From the NCBI GenBank assembly GCA_947503575.1, contig CANNDZ010000001.1, forward strand, positions 2,046,001 through 2,110,000: 64,000 nucleotides of DNA, written 5' to 3'. The translations under genes and the position numbers were made by a program. The DNA is from an uncultured Kordiimonas sp. (GTDB lineage: Bacteria > Pseudomonadota > Alphaproteobacteria > Sphingomonadales > Kordiimonadaceae). The notes beneath the pieces are model-generated. The model saw nothing but the letters and a program-made list of their open reading frames with translations, ran no database searches and was not told where the DNA came from. Of the stretch, positions 44,440 through 55,348 are shown in pieces. Position 1 is the first letter of the stretch; each line of letters begins with the position of its first letter.

Positions 44440-45756
44440 TTACAGCAGCATAGTGATCGGGTCTTGAATGAAGCCTTTGAATGCCTTTAAGAATTCGGCA
44501 CCCACGGCACCATCAACCGCGCGGTGATCACAGCTCATGGTACAGCTCATCACTGTTGCAACCGCTAACGCGCCGTCTTTGACAACAGGGCGTTGCTCGC
44601 CAGCCCCGATGGCAAGAATGGCACCCTGCGGTGGGTTGATAACGGCCGAAAATTCCTTGATTCCAAACATGCCAAGATTAGAGATGGAGAAGGTGCCGCC
44701 TGCATAATCTTCTGGTATGAGCTTGCCGTCTCGGGCTTTCAGCGCCAGGTCTTTTGCCGTCGAGGCAATATCCGCAAGGCCCATTTGGTCTGCCCCGCGT
44801 ATAACCGGGGTTACAAGGCCCCCTTCTATCGCGACAGCCATAGAAATGTCAGCGCGCTCGTACCAGTACATTTTATCCCCAGCAAACTGCACGTTGGCGG
44901 CAGGCACTTTCTTCAGTGCAAGTGCTGATGCCCGGATAATGAAATCATTCACTGAAATCTTGACGCCGCTGTCCGCAAGCTTGTCGTTTAATTCCTTGCG
45001 CTGCGCCAGCAATTTATCGATTTCACATTCTACTGTCAGGTAGAAATGCGGCACTGTCGTTTTGGATTCGGTCAGACGTTTCGCGATCGTTTTGCGCATA
45101 TTTGAAAGGCGCTCTTCGCGGAACGGGATATTTTCATGCGGCGGGTAAACACTGGCAGACGGGGCTTGTTGTGCGGCCGGAGCCGAAGCCTGTGGCCCAT
45201 CAGTTGCGGTTGATGGTGCTGGCGCTGTTCCATTTTCCAGGGCGGCTTCCACGTCTCGCTTCACAATGCGGCCATGTGGCCCAGTACCTGCAATGCTTGC
45301 GATGTCAAGGCCCTCGTTAGCTGCAATACGCTTTGCGAGCGGTGACGCCTTCACTCGGCTATCCGTGGGCGTAGATGTTGCTGGTTCCTTAGCGGCGGAT
45401 GTTGTTGGCGCTGGCGCAGGGTCTGGTGCAGCAGTGTCCTCTGGTTTTGTCGCAGGTTGGGGAGAAGGCGCAGGCGTATCATTTGATGGTGCTTCGATAT
45501 CCGCTATATCTTCACCCTCTTCCGCTAAAATCGCGATAATCTGACCTACAGGCACATTATCCGTACCGGCCTCCACCAGAATTTTGGCCATGACGCCGTC
45601 ATCAATGCTTTCCACTTCCATCGTGGCTTTGTCGGTTTCAATTTCGGCAATCACATCACCAGAAGTGACAGAATCACCTTCTTTCACCAGCCAGGTTGCA
45701 AGCGTCCCTTCTTCCATCGTGGGCGACAAAGCGGGCATAAAGATTTCAATAGCCAT
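44440..45756 (-). CDS. pdhC: Pyruvate dehydrogenase E2 (dihydrolipoyl acetyltransferase)
   Basis: A 438-residue core subunit of the pyruvate dehydrogenase complex, transferring acetyl from lipoamide to CoA. Residues 1-80 are a lipoyl domain with [10 protein letters not shown] (the modified Lys). A Pro/Ala linker follows, then the E3-binding domain ([19 protein letters not shown], about 130-165), another linker, and the catalytic domain ending with [16 protein letters not shown], which holds the catalytic His and Asp. One lipoyl domain only, as usual in alphaproteobacteria. Six bases separate it from pdhB. Confidence 0.96.
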   Translation of the reverse strand: MAIEIFMPALSPTMEEGTLATWLVKEGDSVTSGDVIAEIETDKATMEVESIDDGVMAKILVEAGTDNVPVGQIIAILAEEGEDIADIEAPSNDTPAPSPQPATKPEDTAAPDPAPAPTTSAAKEPATSTPTDSRVKASPLAKRIAANEGLDIASIAGTGPHGRIVKRDVEAALENGTAPAPSTATDGPQASAPAAQQAPSASVYPPHENIPFREERLSNMRKTIAKRLTESKTTVPHFYLTVECEIDKLLAQRKELNDKLADSGVKISVNDFIIRASALALKKVPAANVQFAGDKMYWYERADISMAVAIEGGLVTPVIRGADQMGLADIASTAKDLALKARDGKLIPEDYAGGTFSISNLGMFGIKEFSAVINPPQGAILAIGAGEQRPVVKDGALAVATVMSCTMSCDHRAVDGAVGAEFLKAFKGFIQDPITMLL

Positions 45757-45762
45757 GGTCAG

Positions 45763-47148
45763 TTACTCCACGTAACAAACGGCCTTAGCCGCTTTGACAA
45801 TGTCTTCCGCTTTAACAATTGCGGCTTTCTCAAGGTTTGCAGCATAGGGCAGCGGCACATCAACGCTGTTTACGCGCGTTACTGGCGCATCAAGCCAGTC
45901 AAACGCCTTTTCCATCAATTGTGCGGACACATCGCTTGCCACAGAGCATTGTGGCCAGCCTTCTTCAGCCACCACGCAGCGGTTGGTTTTTTTCACGCTT
46001 TCAATCACCGCATCGATGTCCAGCGGGCGTATTGTACGCAAATCAATCACTTCCGCACTGATGCCCTCTTCGGCCAATGCATCTGCCGCCTGTAGCGCTT
46101 GCCCGACTGTGATGGAGTAAGAAACGATCGTAACGTCGCTGCCTTCACGGAAGGTGCGGGCTTTGCCAATTGGCACGACATAGTCGTCCATCTCCGGCAC
46201 ATCAAAGCTTTCGCCGTACATCAGCTCATTCTCGAGGAACACGACCGGGTTCGGGTCGCGAATTGCGGCTTTAAGCAAGCCCTTGTTGTCGGCTGCGTCA
46301 TAAGGCGCGATCACTTTTAGGCCTGGAACGTTAGAGTACCAGGACGCATAATTTTGACTGTGCTGTGCCCCAACGCGGGATGCGGCACCATTTGGCCCTC
46401 GGAAGACGATTGAGCAGTCCACAAGGCCACCGGACATATAGCGGGTTTTTGCCGCTGAATTTATGATGTGGTCAATTGCCTGCATGGCGAAATTAAAGGT
46501 CATGAATTCGATCACAGGTTTCAGTCCGGCAAAAGCAGCGCCAACACCAAGACCGGCAAAGCCATGTTCGGTGATCGGCGTATCAATCACGCGGTCTGGT
46601 CCAAATTCATCCAGCAGGCCCTGCGTCACTTTGTAGGCGCCCTGATACTCAGCGACTTCTTCGCCCATAACAAATATGTCGCCGTCACGGCGCATTTCTT
46701 CTGCCATGGCATCACGCAAAGCCTCACGCACTGTTTGGTTGGCCATCGGCGTGCCTTCGGGTACGTCAATTTCAACCGGAGCTGGAACGACTGAAGTATC
46801 GCCTGTCGGTGCTGCGTCATTGGAAGCTGTTACTGGTTCGGGTGCGGGTTCCGGTGCAGGAGCGGGTGCAGAACCGCTTTCCACATCTATGGTTGCCGGG
46901 TCTTCGCCGTCCTCGGCCAGAACCGCGATCAAGGTGCCAACAGCAACATTGTCCGTACCCGCTTCAATCAGAAGTTTGGCAACTACGCCGTCGTCGATGC
47001 TCTCAACTTCCATTGTTGCTTTGTCGGTTTCAATTTCTGCGATCACGTCGCCGGAACTGACGGTGTCACCCTCTTTCACAAGCCAAGTGGCGAGTGTGCC
47101 TTCTTCCATTGTTGGTGACAGGGCTGGCATGGTTATTTGAATGGCCAC
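45763..47148 (-). CDS. pdhB: Pyruvate dehydrogenase E1 beta with N-terminal lipoyl domain
   Basis: A 461-residue subunit. Residues 1-80 form a lipoyl domain almost identical to that of PdhC (shared [19 protein letters not shown] and [16 protein letters not shown]). An Ala/Pro linker precedes the E1-beta body (about 135-461) with [49 protein letters not shown] and [12 protein letters not shown]. With PdhA it decarboxylates pyruvate using thiamine diphosphate. The lipoyl fusion to E1 beta is a known alphaproteobacterial trait. It is 12 bases from pdhA and 6 from pdhC. Confidence 0.96.
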   Translation of the reverse strand: MAIQITMPALSPTMEEGTLATWLVKEGDTVSSGDVIAEIETDKATMEVESIDDGVVAKLLIEAGTDNVAVGTLIAVLAEDGEDPATIDVESGSAPAPAPEPAPEPVTASNDAAPTGDTSVVPAPVEIDVPEGTPMANQTVREALRDAMAEEMRRDGDIFVMGEEVAEYQGAYKVTQGLLDEFGPDRVIDTPITEHGFAGLGVGAAFAGLKPVIEFMTFNFAMQAIDHIINSAAKTRYMSGGLVDCSIVFRGPNGAASRVGAQHSQNYASWYSNVPGLKVIAPYDAADNKGLLKAAIRDPNPVVFLENELMYGESFDVPEMDDYVVPIGKARTFREGSDVTIVSYSITVGQALQAADALAEEGISAEVIDLRTIRPLDIDAVIESVKKTNRCVVAEEGWPQCSVASDVSAQLMEKAFDWLDAPVTRVNSVDVPLPYAANLEKAAIVKAEDIVKAAKAVCYVE

Positions 47149-47160
47149 TGTTGTTACTCC

Positions 47161-48192
47161 CTACACCAAAACATCTGTATACAGTTCGGAAAGCTCTGGT
47201 TCCGGGCATTCCTGGGCAAAAGTCGCCGCATCAGACACGATGGCTTTGACCTCTTTGTCCATTTCTTTGAGGCCCGCTTCGTCCATGGCACCAGCTTTCA
47301 GGATCATGTTTTTCATCCGATCAATGGCATCATGTTCGGCGCGCATCTTTTGCACTTCTTCCTTGGAACGGTATTTTGCCGGGTCAGACATGGAATGGCC
47401 ACGATACCGGTATGTTTCCATCTCCAAGATAATTGGTCCCTTGCCGGACCGGCAATGTGCAACTGCCTCATCCATCGCGCCGCGAACAGCCAGAACATTC
47501 ATGCCATCCACATGGCGGCCCTCTATATTAAAGCTCTCACCCCGACGGTACAGGTCCGGTTGTGAACTGGCTCGTGCCACACTGGTACCCATCGCATACT
47601 GATTGTTTTCAATGATGAAGATGGCAGGCAAATTCCATATCTGCGCCATATTAAAGCTCTCGTAGACTTGACCTTGGTTTGCGGCACCATCTCCGAAATA
47701 GGCTACTGCGACATTGTCGGTTTTTCGGTATTTGTTGGCGAATGCCAGGCCGGTCCCTAGCGAAACCTGAGCGCCAACAATGCCGTGCCCACCATAAAAT
47801 CCCTTGGCCGGGTCGAACATGTGCATGGACCCACCCTTACCACGCGAAACACCACCAGAACGGCCTGTCAACTCGGCCATAACTGCACGTGGGTCTGTGC
47901 CTATAGCAATCATCTGACCGTGCTCCCTGTAGCCGGAGATCATTTTGTCGCCTTCTTTAAGCGCCGATTGCACACCAACTGCGACAGCTTCCTGCCCAAT
48001 GTATAGGTGGCAAAAGCCTCCAATCAGACCCATGCCATACATTTGGCCTGCTTTTTCCTCAAAACGACGAATCAGCAACATTTCGCGATAAAAATGAAGA
48101 AGCTCTTCATTGGTTGCAGTGTAAACAGGCGCTTTAGCCGAGCGCCTTCTTGGCGACGCCGCCGCCTTCTTTGCAGGTTTTTTTGTGGTCAT
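47161..48192 (-). CDS. pdhA: Pyruvate dehydrogenase E1 alpha
   Basis: A 343-residue E1-alpha subunit. The first 20 residues are Lys/Ala-rich and probably disordered. Seen: MLLIRRFEEKAGQMYGMGLI, GFCHLYIGQEAVAVG, GSMHMFD, the thiamine diphosphate motif YFGDGAANQGQVYESFN, and the phosphorylation-loop region YRYRGHSMSDP. It forms the 2-oxo acid decarboxylase with PdhB. GGAAGG five to six bases upstream supports the start. It heads the pdhA-pdhB-pdhC-cupin-lpdA run. Confidence 0.96.
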   Translation of the reverse strand: MTTKKPAKKAAASPRRRSAKAPVYTATNEELLHFYREMLLIRRFEEKAGQMYGMGLIGGFCHLYIGQEAVAVGVQSALKEGDKMISGYREHGQMIAIGTDPRAVMAELTGRSGGVSRGKGGSMHMFDPAKGFYGGHGIVGAQVSLGTGLAFANKYRKTDNVAVAYFGDGAANQGQVYESFNMAQIWNLPAIFIIENNQYAMGTSVARASSQPDLYRRGESFNIEGRHVDGMNVLAVRGAMDEAVAHCRSGKGPIILEMETYRYRGHSMSDPAKYRSKEEVQKMRAEHDAIDRMKNMILKAGAMDEAGLKEMDKEVKAIVSDAATFAQECPEPELSELYTDVLV

Positions 48193-48278
48193 GCCGGCCT
48201 TCCAAAAAGGTCGTGGAGCGATGCCCCAACGCGATCAGAACTGCCCTATGGATACCGGGAATAGGCACAATTTGCAAT

Positions 48279-48334
48279 AGTATATAAAGTATTGAAAAAT
48301 ATAGAAAACTATAGATTAACCACATTATGGTTAA
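48279..48334 (-). promoter_or_regulatory. AT-rich pdhA upstream region with hairpin and -10-like box
   Basis: TTAACCA (48316-48322) and TGGTTAA (48328-48334) are perfect arms around a 5-base loop, ten bases after the ftsB stop. On the minus strand an AT-rich stretch follows with TATACT (plus-strand 48279-48284), a good -10 match 87 bases before pdhA; its -35 is poor. The hairpin may end ftsB transcription or act as an operator for pdhA. Confidence 0.35.
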
Positions 48335-48343
48335 GCCCTGGTT

Positions 48344-48667
48344 TTATTGCAGCATTATGATAACTTCATCGGGGTGCATGAAGCCAAGCTTAGCGCGCAC
48401 TTGCCCTTCCAACATGTCCGGGCTTACCGAACGACGCGATAACGCAGCAGTTTTTGTTTCAAGGTAAACTCGCTTGCTGCGAACATCTTGTAACAAGGCT
48501 GTTAGTTCACGCTCTTGGATTTGCAGCGCCTTTAGTGCATGGATACTGTTGTCGCCGTGGAACGCGTGATATGCGAAATAGGCAACAAGGAAGACCCAAA
48601 AACCGGCCATCCAGTTACGCCCCATTCCTTGCATGATATTTCCGAATCGTTCCATGATTCGAATCAT
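48344..48667 (-). CDS. ftsB: FtsB/DivIC septum formation initiator family protein
   Basis: A small bitopic division protein of about 107 residues. One membrane helix (about residues 14-30, FWVFLVAYFAYHAF) is followed by a periplasmic coiled coil (ALQIQERELTALLQDVRSKRVYLETKTAAL) and the conserved end VRAKLGFMHPDEVIIML. It would bridge FtsL and FtsQ in the divisome. Several Met codons are possible starts (48667, 48655, 48634); none has a strong ribosome site, so the first residues are uncertain. Location between eno and pdhA is conserved in alphaproteobacteria. Confidence 0.88.
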   Translation of the reverse strand: MIRIMERFGNIMQGMGRNWMAGFWVFLVAYFAYHAFHGDNSIHALKALQIQERELTALLQDVRSKRVYLETKTAALSRRSVSPDMLEGQVRAKLGFMHPDEVIIMLQ

Positions 48668-48772
48668 CTCATAACCGAATCGGAATGGCAATAAAAAACA
48701 TCGCCTTTTAGCTGCTTTTTTCTCTTGGAATCAGATGGTTATTAGAAAACTGGATTAAAGGTCGAATCTGGA

Positions 48773-48877
48773 ATGATTTCAGATGTAGTCTGTGAAGAAA
48801 AGCGCACAATTTTATTGTCCATTATGCGCAAACTGGGTCTTTGGGGTCGTGATTTGCGAAAAATGAAATGGGAGTAA
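48773..48877 (+). CDS. Candidate small ORF, 34 residues
   Basis: An ATG frame of 34 codons with many charged residues (VCEEKRTILLSIMRKLG), in the gap between ftsB and a minus-strand unknown gene. The upstream AAAGG is eleven bases away, a poor position. It ends two bases before the next small ORF. No family is recognised, and chance occurrence is quite possible. Confidence 0.2.
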   Translation: MISDVVCEEKRTILLSIMRKLGLWGRDLRKMKWE

Positions 48878-48879
48878 TA

Positions 48880-48954
48880 ATGAGGTTAGGCGCGAGCAAA
48901 AAACTGCATCAGTTCGCGAAACGTGCCAGGCGGCGGCGCATGCTCATCCAATAA
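48880..48954 (+). CDS. Candidate small basic ORF, 24 residues
   Basis: An ATG frame of 24 codons with a well-placed GGGAG five bases upstream, encoding a very basic peptide (FAKRARRRRM near the end). It directly follows the preceding small ORF (stop TAATAATG) but overlaps the 3' end of the minus-strand gene at 48886-49251, so one of the two may be spurious. Confidence 0.22.
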   Translation: MRLGASKKLHQFAKRARRRRMLIQ

Positions 48955-49251
48955 GCATTCAATATCGCATGTTATACTGCCCACAATTGATGCGCCGTAA
49001 AACCCACCAGACTGAAGGTAGTGTTGGTATGCAGCTGTTGTTGCCCTGACATTGTCAGCATAGCTTGCCCAGTCGCCGCGCTCACGCGGGATCGCTGCAA
49101 GCTTATTATGCAGGGTCATCAAGGTGAAATGATCTTTTGGTGCGCCTGGGTCGCCTGACGCGGCGATGACCGTCGTTTGTGCCGTCATCGCCCCAGACAA
49201 GGCTTCCAGAAATGCACAGGCATAAGAATTTATGGTGTTATCATTGCTCAT
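48886..49251 (-). CDS. Hypothetical protein, 121 residues
   Basis: A soluble, probably helical protein with no recognised domain. Visible features: an Ala-rich N-terminus (CAFLEALSGAMTAQTTVIAA), a DHFTLMTLHNKLAAIPRE segment, several Trp and Tyr residues in the centre, and a final ELMQFFARA. AAGGA lies just one base before the ATG, an unusually tight spacing. It follows eno by 61 bases on the same strand and may be read through from it. No signal peptide or membrane segment. Confidence 0.55.
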   Translation of the reverse strand: MSNDNTINSYACAFLEALSGAMTAQTTVIAASGDPGAPKDHFTLMTLHNKLAAIPRERGDWASYADNVRATTAAYQHYLQSGGFYGASIVGSITCDIECLLDEHAPPPGTFRELMQFFARA

Positions 49252-49312
49252 GTCCTTTCATATGGCGAAAGTACACGGCAAAAATGTGTCCGACCTGTGC
49301 CGAAACCGCGGC

Positions 49313-50692
<1,380 letters not shown>

Positions 50693-50730
50693 CTATGGAG
50701 GATTGGAACTTGAGTGAAGGAGTTAGGGCC

Positions 50731-52260
50731 ATGGCGGCGCGTACATTTGGTATTTTTTGGCTAAGTTGGCTTGCTTTTTCGGCGGTAGCAGTGGCTCAGG
50801 ACAACGGCCGCTATGTTAGTGAGTTCCGCAAGGCCAATGAACTGGCTATTTTGAATGATTTCCGCTCACTTTTGTTGCTCCCGAACACTGGTTCCAGGCG
50901 CGGTATGCAGCAAAAGAATGCAGACTGGATTATTGACTATGTTTCCCGGCGTGGTTTTACCGCACGATCCGTTAGCGCAGGTGGCGAGCCTTATGTCATT
51001 GCAGAGCGGCTGACGCCGGGCGCAACGAAAACGGTGTTGTTCTACGCGCATTATGATGGCCAGCCAGTAATTGAAGAAAACTGGTCGTCACCACCGTTTG
51101 AACCGGTGTTAAGAGCAGGCCCAATTGAAAAAGGGGCTACCACACTGCCCTGGCCAAAGGCAGGCGACCCCATTAACCCTGAATGGCGAATTTTTGCACG
51201 GTCTGCTGGAGATGATAAGGCACCAATCATTGGATTAATGGCTGCCCTGGACGCTATGGACACCGCCGAGATAACCCCCTCTATTAATATCAAATTGATT
51301 TTTGACGGCGAGGAAGAGAAAGGCAGCCCCACGCTAGCAAAAATACTGGAGGAGAATGCTGCAGCGCTGAAAGCTGATCTGATTTTATTCTGCGATGCGC
51401 CATTGCATCAAAGCGGGCGCCGCCAACTGGTGTTTGGCATGCGCGGCACCACAACTCTGGAGCTGGAGACATATGGTCCGTTGAGACCACTTCACAGCGG
51501 TCATTACGGTAACTGGGCCCCTAACCCGACCGACAGCATGATTCGATTGTTAAACAGCTTGAAAAATGATGATGGTTCGATTGCTGTTGAGGGATATTAT
51601 GATGATGTTCTGCAGCCAACACAGTCAGAACGCGCTGCAATTGCCGACATTCCGCGCGTAGATGACCGTTTGATGAAAGAGCTTGCCCTTGCAGAGCGCG
51701 AACAACCTTCCAAACGCATTGAAGAACTGGTTATGGAGCCGGCGATTGTTATCAAGGGGTTTCAGGCTGGTGGTGTAGAAGACAAGTCCCGCAATATTAT
51801 ACAGCCAACGGCGAAGGCATCGTTGAATTTCCGTCTGGTAAAACGGCAAACAGTTTCCAGCGTGGAACAAAAAATTGAGGCTCACATTAGAAAACAGGGT
51901 TTTTATATCGTGAAGCGTCAGCCTTCCTTGCAGACCCGCAGAAACAATCCGAAAGTTGTTCGCCTGGATTGGCGACCGGGCGGTTATGAAGCTTTTAAAA
52001 CACCACTGGATGGGCCAGAGGCCATCAAGCTGGTATCAATTCTTGATGCTATTGATGGTGAAAAAACCATGCTGACCCCAACATTGGGCGGAAGCCTGCC
52101 TATTGTTTTGTTTGAAAAAACACTGGCTGCGCCAATTATTGTTTTACCCATCGCAAACCACGACAATAATCAACACGGGCGAAATGAAAATATACGCCTC
52201 CAAAACTTATGGGATGCGATAGAAATTTACGCTGCGGTGATCGATAATTACGGCAAATAA
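50731..52260 (+). CDS. Exported M20 family metallopeptidase
   Basis: A 509-residue zinc peptidase of the M20/ArgE/carboxypeptidase group with a signal peptide (about residues 1-23, TFGIFWLSWLAFSAVAVAQ). Metal-site motifs: FYAHYDGQPV (His and Asp), SAGDDKAP (bridging Asp), FDGEEEKGSPTL (catalytic and ligand Glu), and a final IANHDNNQH segment with the last His. A dimerisation domain lies between. Likely a periplasmic dipeptidase or carboxypeptidase. AAGGAG eight bases before the ATG at 50731 fixes the start. It is divergent from eno and converges with the following gene. Confidence 0.9.
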   Translation: MAARTFGIFWLSWLAFSAVAVAQDNGRYVSEFRKANELAILNDFRSLLLLPNTGSRRGMQQKNADWIIDYVSRRGFTARSVSAGGEPYVIAERLTPGATKTVLFYAHYDGQPVIEENWSSPPFEPVLRAGPIEKGATTLPWPKAGDPINPEWRIFARSAGDDKAPIIGLMAALDAMDTAEITPSINIKLIFDGEEEKGSPTLAKILEENAAALKADLILFCDAPLHQSGRRQLVFGMRGTTTLELETYGPLRPLHSGHYGNWAPNPTDSMIRLLNSLKNDDGSIAVEGYYDDVLQPTQSERAAIADIPRVDDRLMKELALAEREQPSKRIEELVMEPAIVIKGFQAGGVEDKSRNIIQPTAKASLNFRLVKRQTVSSVEQKIEAHIRKQGFYIVKRQPSLQTRRNNPKVVRLDWRPGGYEAFKTPLDGPEAIKLVSILDAIDGEKTMLTPTLGGSLPIVLFEKTLAAPIIVLPIANHDNNQHGRNENIRLQNLWDAIEIYAAVIDNYGK

Positions 52261-52266
52261 AGTCGA

Positions 52267-53061
52267 CTAAAGGTCATAGCCGTCTTCAATTGCGTAGTAA
52301 AAATCACGCACCCGGTTAACGTAAGTTGGCGTCAGCAATTGGCCCATACCCTTCATCATAAGCTGAATTTTTGTTTTTAGGTCGCTTAGGGCGTTGCGTT
52401 TTTCCTCGCCTTCAGGCTGCAGAGTTAATCGCAGTTCTGCCTCGCTCACTAACGCGTTAAGCCTTGGGATTGTCCACAAAGAAAAACCCTCAGAAAACAA
52501 ACGCATATCCAACAAGTTATCGCGCAACCGGCGCCATTCCATTTGTCCGCCAAGGGCCCGCAATTCTTGTATTCGCAGTTCTAGTTGCAAAATTTTTGTC
52601 GACCTGTCTGGTGAAAAAGCATAGGTCCGCGCCGCAGCAAAATATTGCGATGATGCCCTTACGTCACCAACTCGGGCTGTCGCATTTGCTGCTTGAATAT
52701 TAAGGGCAAGTCTCCGGGCCCTTGGCAAGTTTCTTGGCTGAAGTCTGAGGGCTGTTTGCCAGGCCTTTGTTACCCGGCGTTTGTCTGCCCTGCTTGTTGC
52801 TGACCTAGCCCTGATAAGGGCTAGATCGCGGGCAAGCTCACTTTCTGTGCCATAATAGTATCTCAGGTCCAGCCATGCGCGTTCGATAATGCGGTCGGCG
52901 TTAAACAGTGTTTGTTCGTCATTCGTGTTGCCATACTGCTTCACTATAGCTGTTGCATACTTGAAGGCTGCCGTCGCCCTCTCCTGTTGATCAGCATGGA
53001 GTATTGGCGACATGAAAGTTATACATGCCGTCAGCGCTATTATAATTCCTGCTTTTGTCAC
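52267..53061 (-). CDS. Exported helical protein of unknown family
   Basis: A 264-residue protein with a signal peptide (GIIIALTACITFMSPILHA). The mature part is rich in Arg, Ala and Leu and predicted helical, with repeat-like segments (ERATAAFKYATAIVKQYG, AWQTALRLQPRNLPRARRL, ASSQYFAAARTYAF) that could be degenerate TPR-type helices; no family is recognised. Start is taken as the GTG at 53061, six bases after GGAGGA; a GTG one codon earlier is the alternative. It lies downstream of pyrG beyond a terminator, and converges with the M20 peptidase with six bases between stops. Confidence 0.65.
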   Translation of the reverse strand: MTKAGIIIALTACITFMSPILHADQQERATAAFKYATAIVKQYGNTNDEQTLFNADRIIERAWLDLRYYYGTESELARDLALIRARSATSRADKRRVTKAWQTALRLQPRNLPRARRLALNIQAANATARVGDVRASSQYFAAARTYAFSPDRSTKILQLELRIQELRALGGQMEWRRLRDNLLDMRLFSEGFSLWTIPRLNALVSEAELRLTLQPEGEEKRNALSDLKTKIQLMMKGMGQLLTPTYVNRVRDFYYAIEDGYDL

Positions 53062-53140
53062 CACATAATCCTCCCATGCTTTGCCCTCGGGCCGATTGGG
53101 CAAAGTTTGCATGCAAAAATACATCTGATGAGCTCAATGC

Positions 53141-53163
53141 AAAAAAGAGGCCGAATGGCCCCT
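53141..53163 (-). terminator. Rho-independent terminator of pyrG
   Basis: On the minus strand AGGGGCC-ATTC-GGCCTCT forms a 7-bp stem with one G-U pair, followed by six T residues. It starts about 25 bases after the pyrG stop and separates pyrG from the unknown exported-protein gene. Confidence 0.8.
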
Positions 53164-53188
53164 GATTTGTAATTTTTCGGTTTTTTAC

Positions 53189-54820
53189 CTACACGAGGCG
53201 GCTATGGGTAACCGCAGCCTTGATAAAACTGGCAAACAAAGGATGAGGCTCAAATGGCTTAGATTTGAGCTCAGGGTGGAATTGCACACCAATGAACCAT
53301 GGATGATCAGGCAACTCTATAATTTCCGGTAGTTCGCCATTTGGTGACATGCCCGAAAATACAACACCTGCTTTTTCAAGCTGCTCAACATAGCCAATAT
53401 TCACTTCATAGCGGTGACGATGCCGTTCAGATATGTGCATAGCGCCGTATATATCCGAAACCTTTGACTTGTCTTTCAAAACAGCGTCATAAGCCCCCAA
53501 GCGCATTGTACCGCCAAGGTCAGTATCTGCGGTTCTGGTTTCAACGCTGCCATCATCACGGATCCACTCAGTAATCAGGCCAACAACAGGGTTTTGGTGT
53601 GCTTCAAATTCACTTGAGCCAGCATTTTTTATTCCAGCCATATTACGAGCCGCTTCTACCGTGGCCATTTGCATACCAAGACAGATACCAAAATAGGGAA
53701 CCTTATGTTCACGAGCGAACTTGGCAGCAGCAATTTTGCCTTCTGTACCGCGCTTACCAAAGCCGCCCGGCACCAAAATAGCATCCACCTTTTCAAGCTT
53801 TGCTATCGCATCTTCCTGCTCAAATACTTCGGATTCCATCCATTCAATGTTGACCTTGACGCGATTGGCGATGCCACCGTGTATAATCGCCTCGTTCAGC
53901 GACTTGTAGGCATCCTGCAGGCCAGTGTATTTACCAACCACGGCAATTGTAACATCACCTTCCGGGTTTTCGATGCGGTCCATAATATCAAGCCATCGCG
54001 CCAAATTGGGCTCCTGCGAATGTGCAAGACCAAAGGCTTTCAAGACTTCCACATCCAGACCTTCTTTGTGGTAGGACACCGGAACTGAATATATCGACGA
54101 CGCATCAAGCGCAGGGATAACCGCTGTTTCTGAAACGTTGCAATACAGGGACATTTTGCGGCGTTCGGAATCTGGAATTGGGTGCTCTGAACGACACACT
54201 AGAATGTCTGGTTGAATACCGATGGACCGCAAGTCACGCACACTATGTTGCGTTGGTTTAGTCTTTAACTCACCGGCAGCAGCAAGATATGGCACCAAAG
54301 TCAGATGCACGAAAATGGAACGCCCCCTGCCCAGATCAATCGATAGTTGCCGAATAGCTTCCATAAAAGGAGCAGCTTCTATATCGCCAGCTGTGCCACC
54401 GATTTCACAGAGCATAAAATCAATGCCGTCTTGTTCTGCGAGGGCAAATTCCTTAATGGCATCTGTGACGTGAGGAATGACCTGCACGGTGCCACCCAAA
54501 TAATCCCCGCGACGCTCTTTCGAAATGATTTGCTGATAGATACGCCCAGACGTGATGTTGTCACTTTGCCGGGATGAAACACCTGTAAACCGCTCGTAAT
54601 GGCCAAGGTCCAGATCTGTTTCAGCACCATCGTCGGTTACATACACTTCACCATGCTGATACGGGCTCATGGTGCCTGGGTCGACGTTTAGGTATGGGTC
54701 GAGTTTGCGCAGCCGAACAGAATACCCGCGGGCTTGCAACAAAGCGCCCAGTGAAGCGGACAAAAGCCCCTTACCCAATGAACTAACCACACCGCCGGTG
54801 ATGAATATATAGCGCGTCAT
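53189..54820 (-). CDS. pyrG: CTP synthase
   Basis: A 543-residue enzyme that aminates UTP to CTP with glutamine and ATP. Synthetase domain: [38 protein letters not shown] and [10 protein letters not shown]. Glutamine amidotransferase domain (about 290-543): [20 protein letters not shown] with the nucleophile Cys, and the C-terminal GVQFHPE with the His-Glu pair. Normal length. It follows secG by 106 bases that contain a hairpin. Confidence 0.97.
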   Translation of the reverse strand: MTRYIFITGGVVSSLGKGLLSASLGALLQARGYSVRLRKLDPYLNVDPGTMSPYQHGEVYVTDDGAETDLDLGHYERFTGVSSRQSDNITSGRIYQQIISKERRGDYLGGTVQVIPHVTDAIKEFALAEQDGIDFMLCEIGGTAGDIEAAPFMEAIRQLSIDLGRGRSIFVHLTLVPYLAAAGELKTKPTQHSVRDLRSIGIQPDILVCRSEHPIPDSERRKMSLYCNVSETAVIPALDASSIYSVPVSYHKEGLDVEVLKAFGLAHSQEPNLARWLDIMDRIENPEGDVTIAVVGKYTGLQDAYKSLNEAIIHGGIANRVKVNIEWMESEVFEQEDAIAKLEKVDAILVPGGFGKRGTEGKIAAAKFAREHKVPYFGICLGMQMATVEAARNMAGIKNAGSSEFEAHQNPVVGLITEWIRDDGSVETRTADTDLGGTMRLGAYDAVLKDKSKVSDIYGAMHISERHRHRYEVNIGYVEQLEKAGVVFSGMSPNGELPEIIELPDHPWFIGVQFHPELKSKPFEPHPLFASFIKAAVTHSRLV

Positions 54821-54892
54821 AAAGTCCTCTGGTCCTCGTCAATACGAATCAAATTACAACAGCCAATACAGGTTGGCCCCTTTATAAAAGAG

Positions 54893-54917
54893 AAGCGGGG
54901 GCTTTTGGCCCCCGCTT
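54893..54917 (-). terminator. GC-rich hairpin between secG and pyrG
   Basis: AAGCGGGGGC (54893-54902) and GCCCCCGCTT (54908-54917) form a perfect 10-bp stem with a 5-base loop, ten bases after the secG stop. On the minus strand it is followed by CTCTTTTATAAA, a moderate T-tract. It probably ends secG transcripts, at least in part, ahead of pyrG. Confidence 0.75.
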
Positions 54918-54926
54918 TAAAGTCTC

Positions 54927-55253
54927 TTACCCCTCGCCGTCCTGGGGGACGGTTGGAATGTCGGGCAATGTGGTGTCTGTCTGTTCCTGTTCTTGCTCCA
55001 GAGCTCGGTCAATGACAGCGGCACCCTCGTCATCCTGTGCTGCGTACCAACCAAGAAGCAATGAGTTCGCCAGAAAAATAATTGCGAGCCATTTGGTGGT
55101 TTTTGACAAAACATCCCCTGCGCCGCGCGCCGTCATCATGCCGCCTGCGCCGCCACCAATTCCCAGCGCCCCTCCTTCGGAACGTTGAAGCAGGATAGTT
55201 GTAACCATAGCAATCGCCACAATTAGGTGGATGGTCAGTAAAATAGCTTCCAT
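54927..55253 (-). CDS. secG: Preprotein translocase subunit SecG
   Basis: A 108-residue inner-membrane component of the SecYEG channel. Two membrane helices (about 4-22, LLTIHLIVAIAMVTTILLQ, and about 55-72, WLAIIFLANSLLLGWYAA) flank the conserved RSEGGALGIGGG loop. The C-terminal tail is acidic and Gln-rich, as often seen in alphaproteobacteria. It lies between tpiA and pyrG, the usual order. Confidence 0.94.
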   Translation of the reverse strand: MEAILLTIHLIVAIAMVTTILLQRSEGGALGIGGGAGGMMTARGAGDVLSKTTKWLAIIFLANSLLLGWYAAQDDEGAAVIDRALEQEQEQTDTTLPDIPTVPQDGEG

Positions 55254-55348
55254 TGGTCAAATCCAAACATCACAGTGCGGGCAACACAACACCCTATCAA
55301 AGCGCGGTTTTTATATCAATTGGCAGCCCTTTGCCAAGTGCAAAATAA

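Noticed and set aside
55320-55337. Hairpin TTGGCA/TGCCAA after tpiA
   Set aside because: Only six base pairs and no T-run directly after it on the minus strand; too weak to call a terminator.
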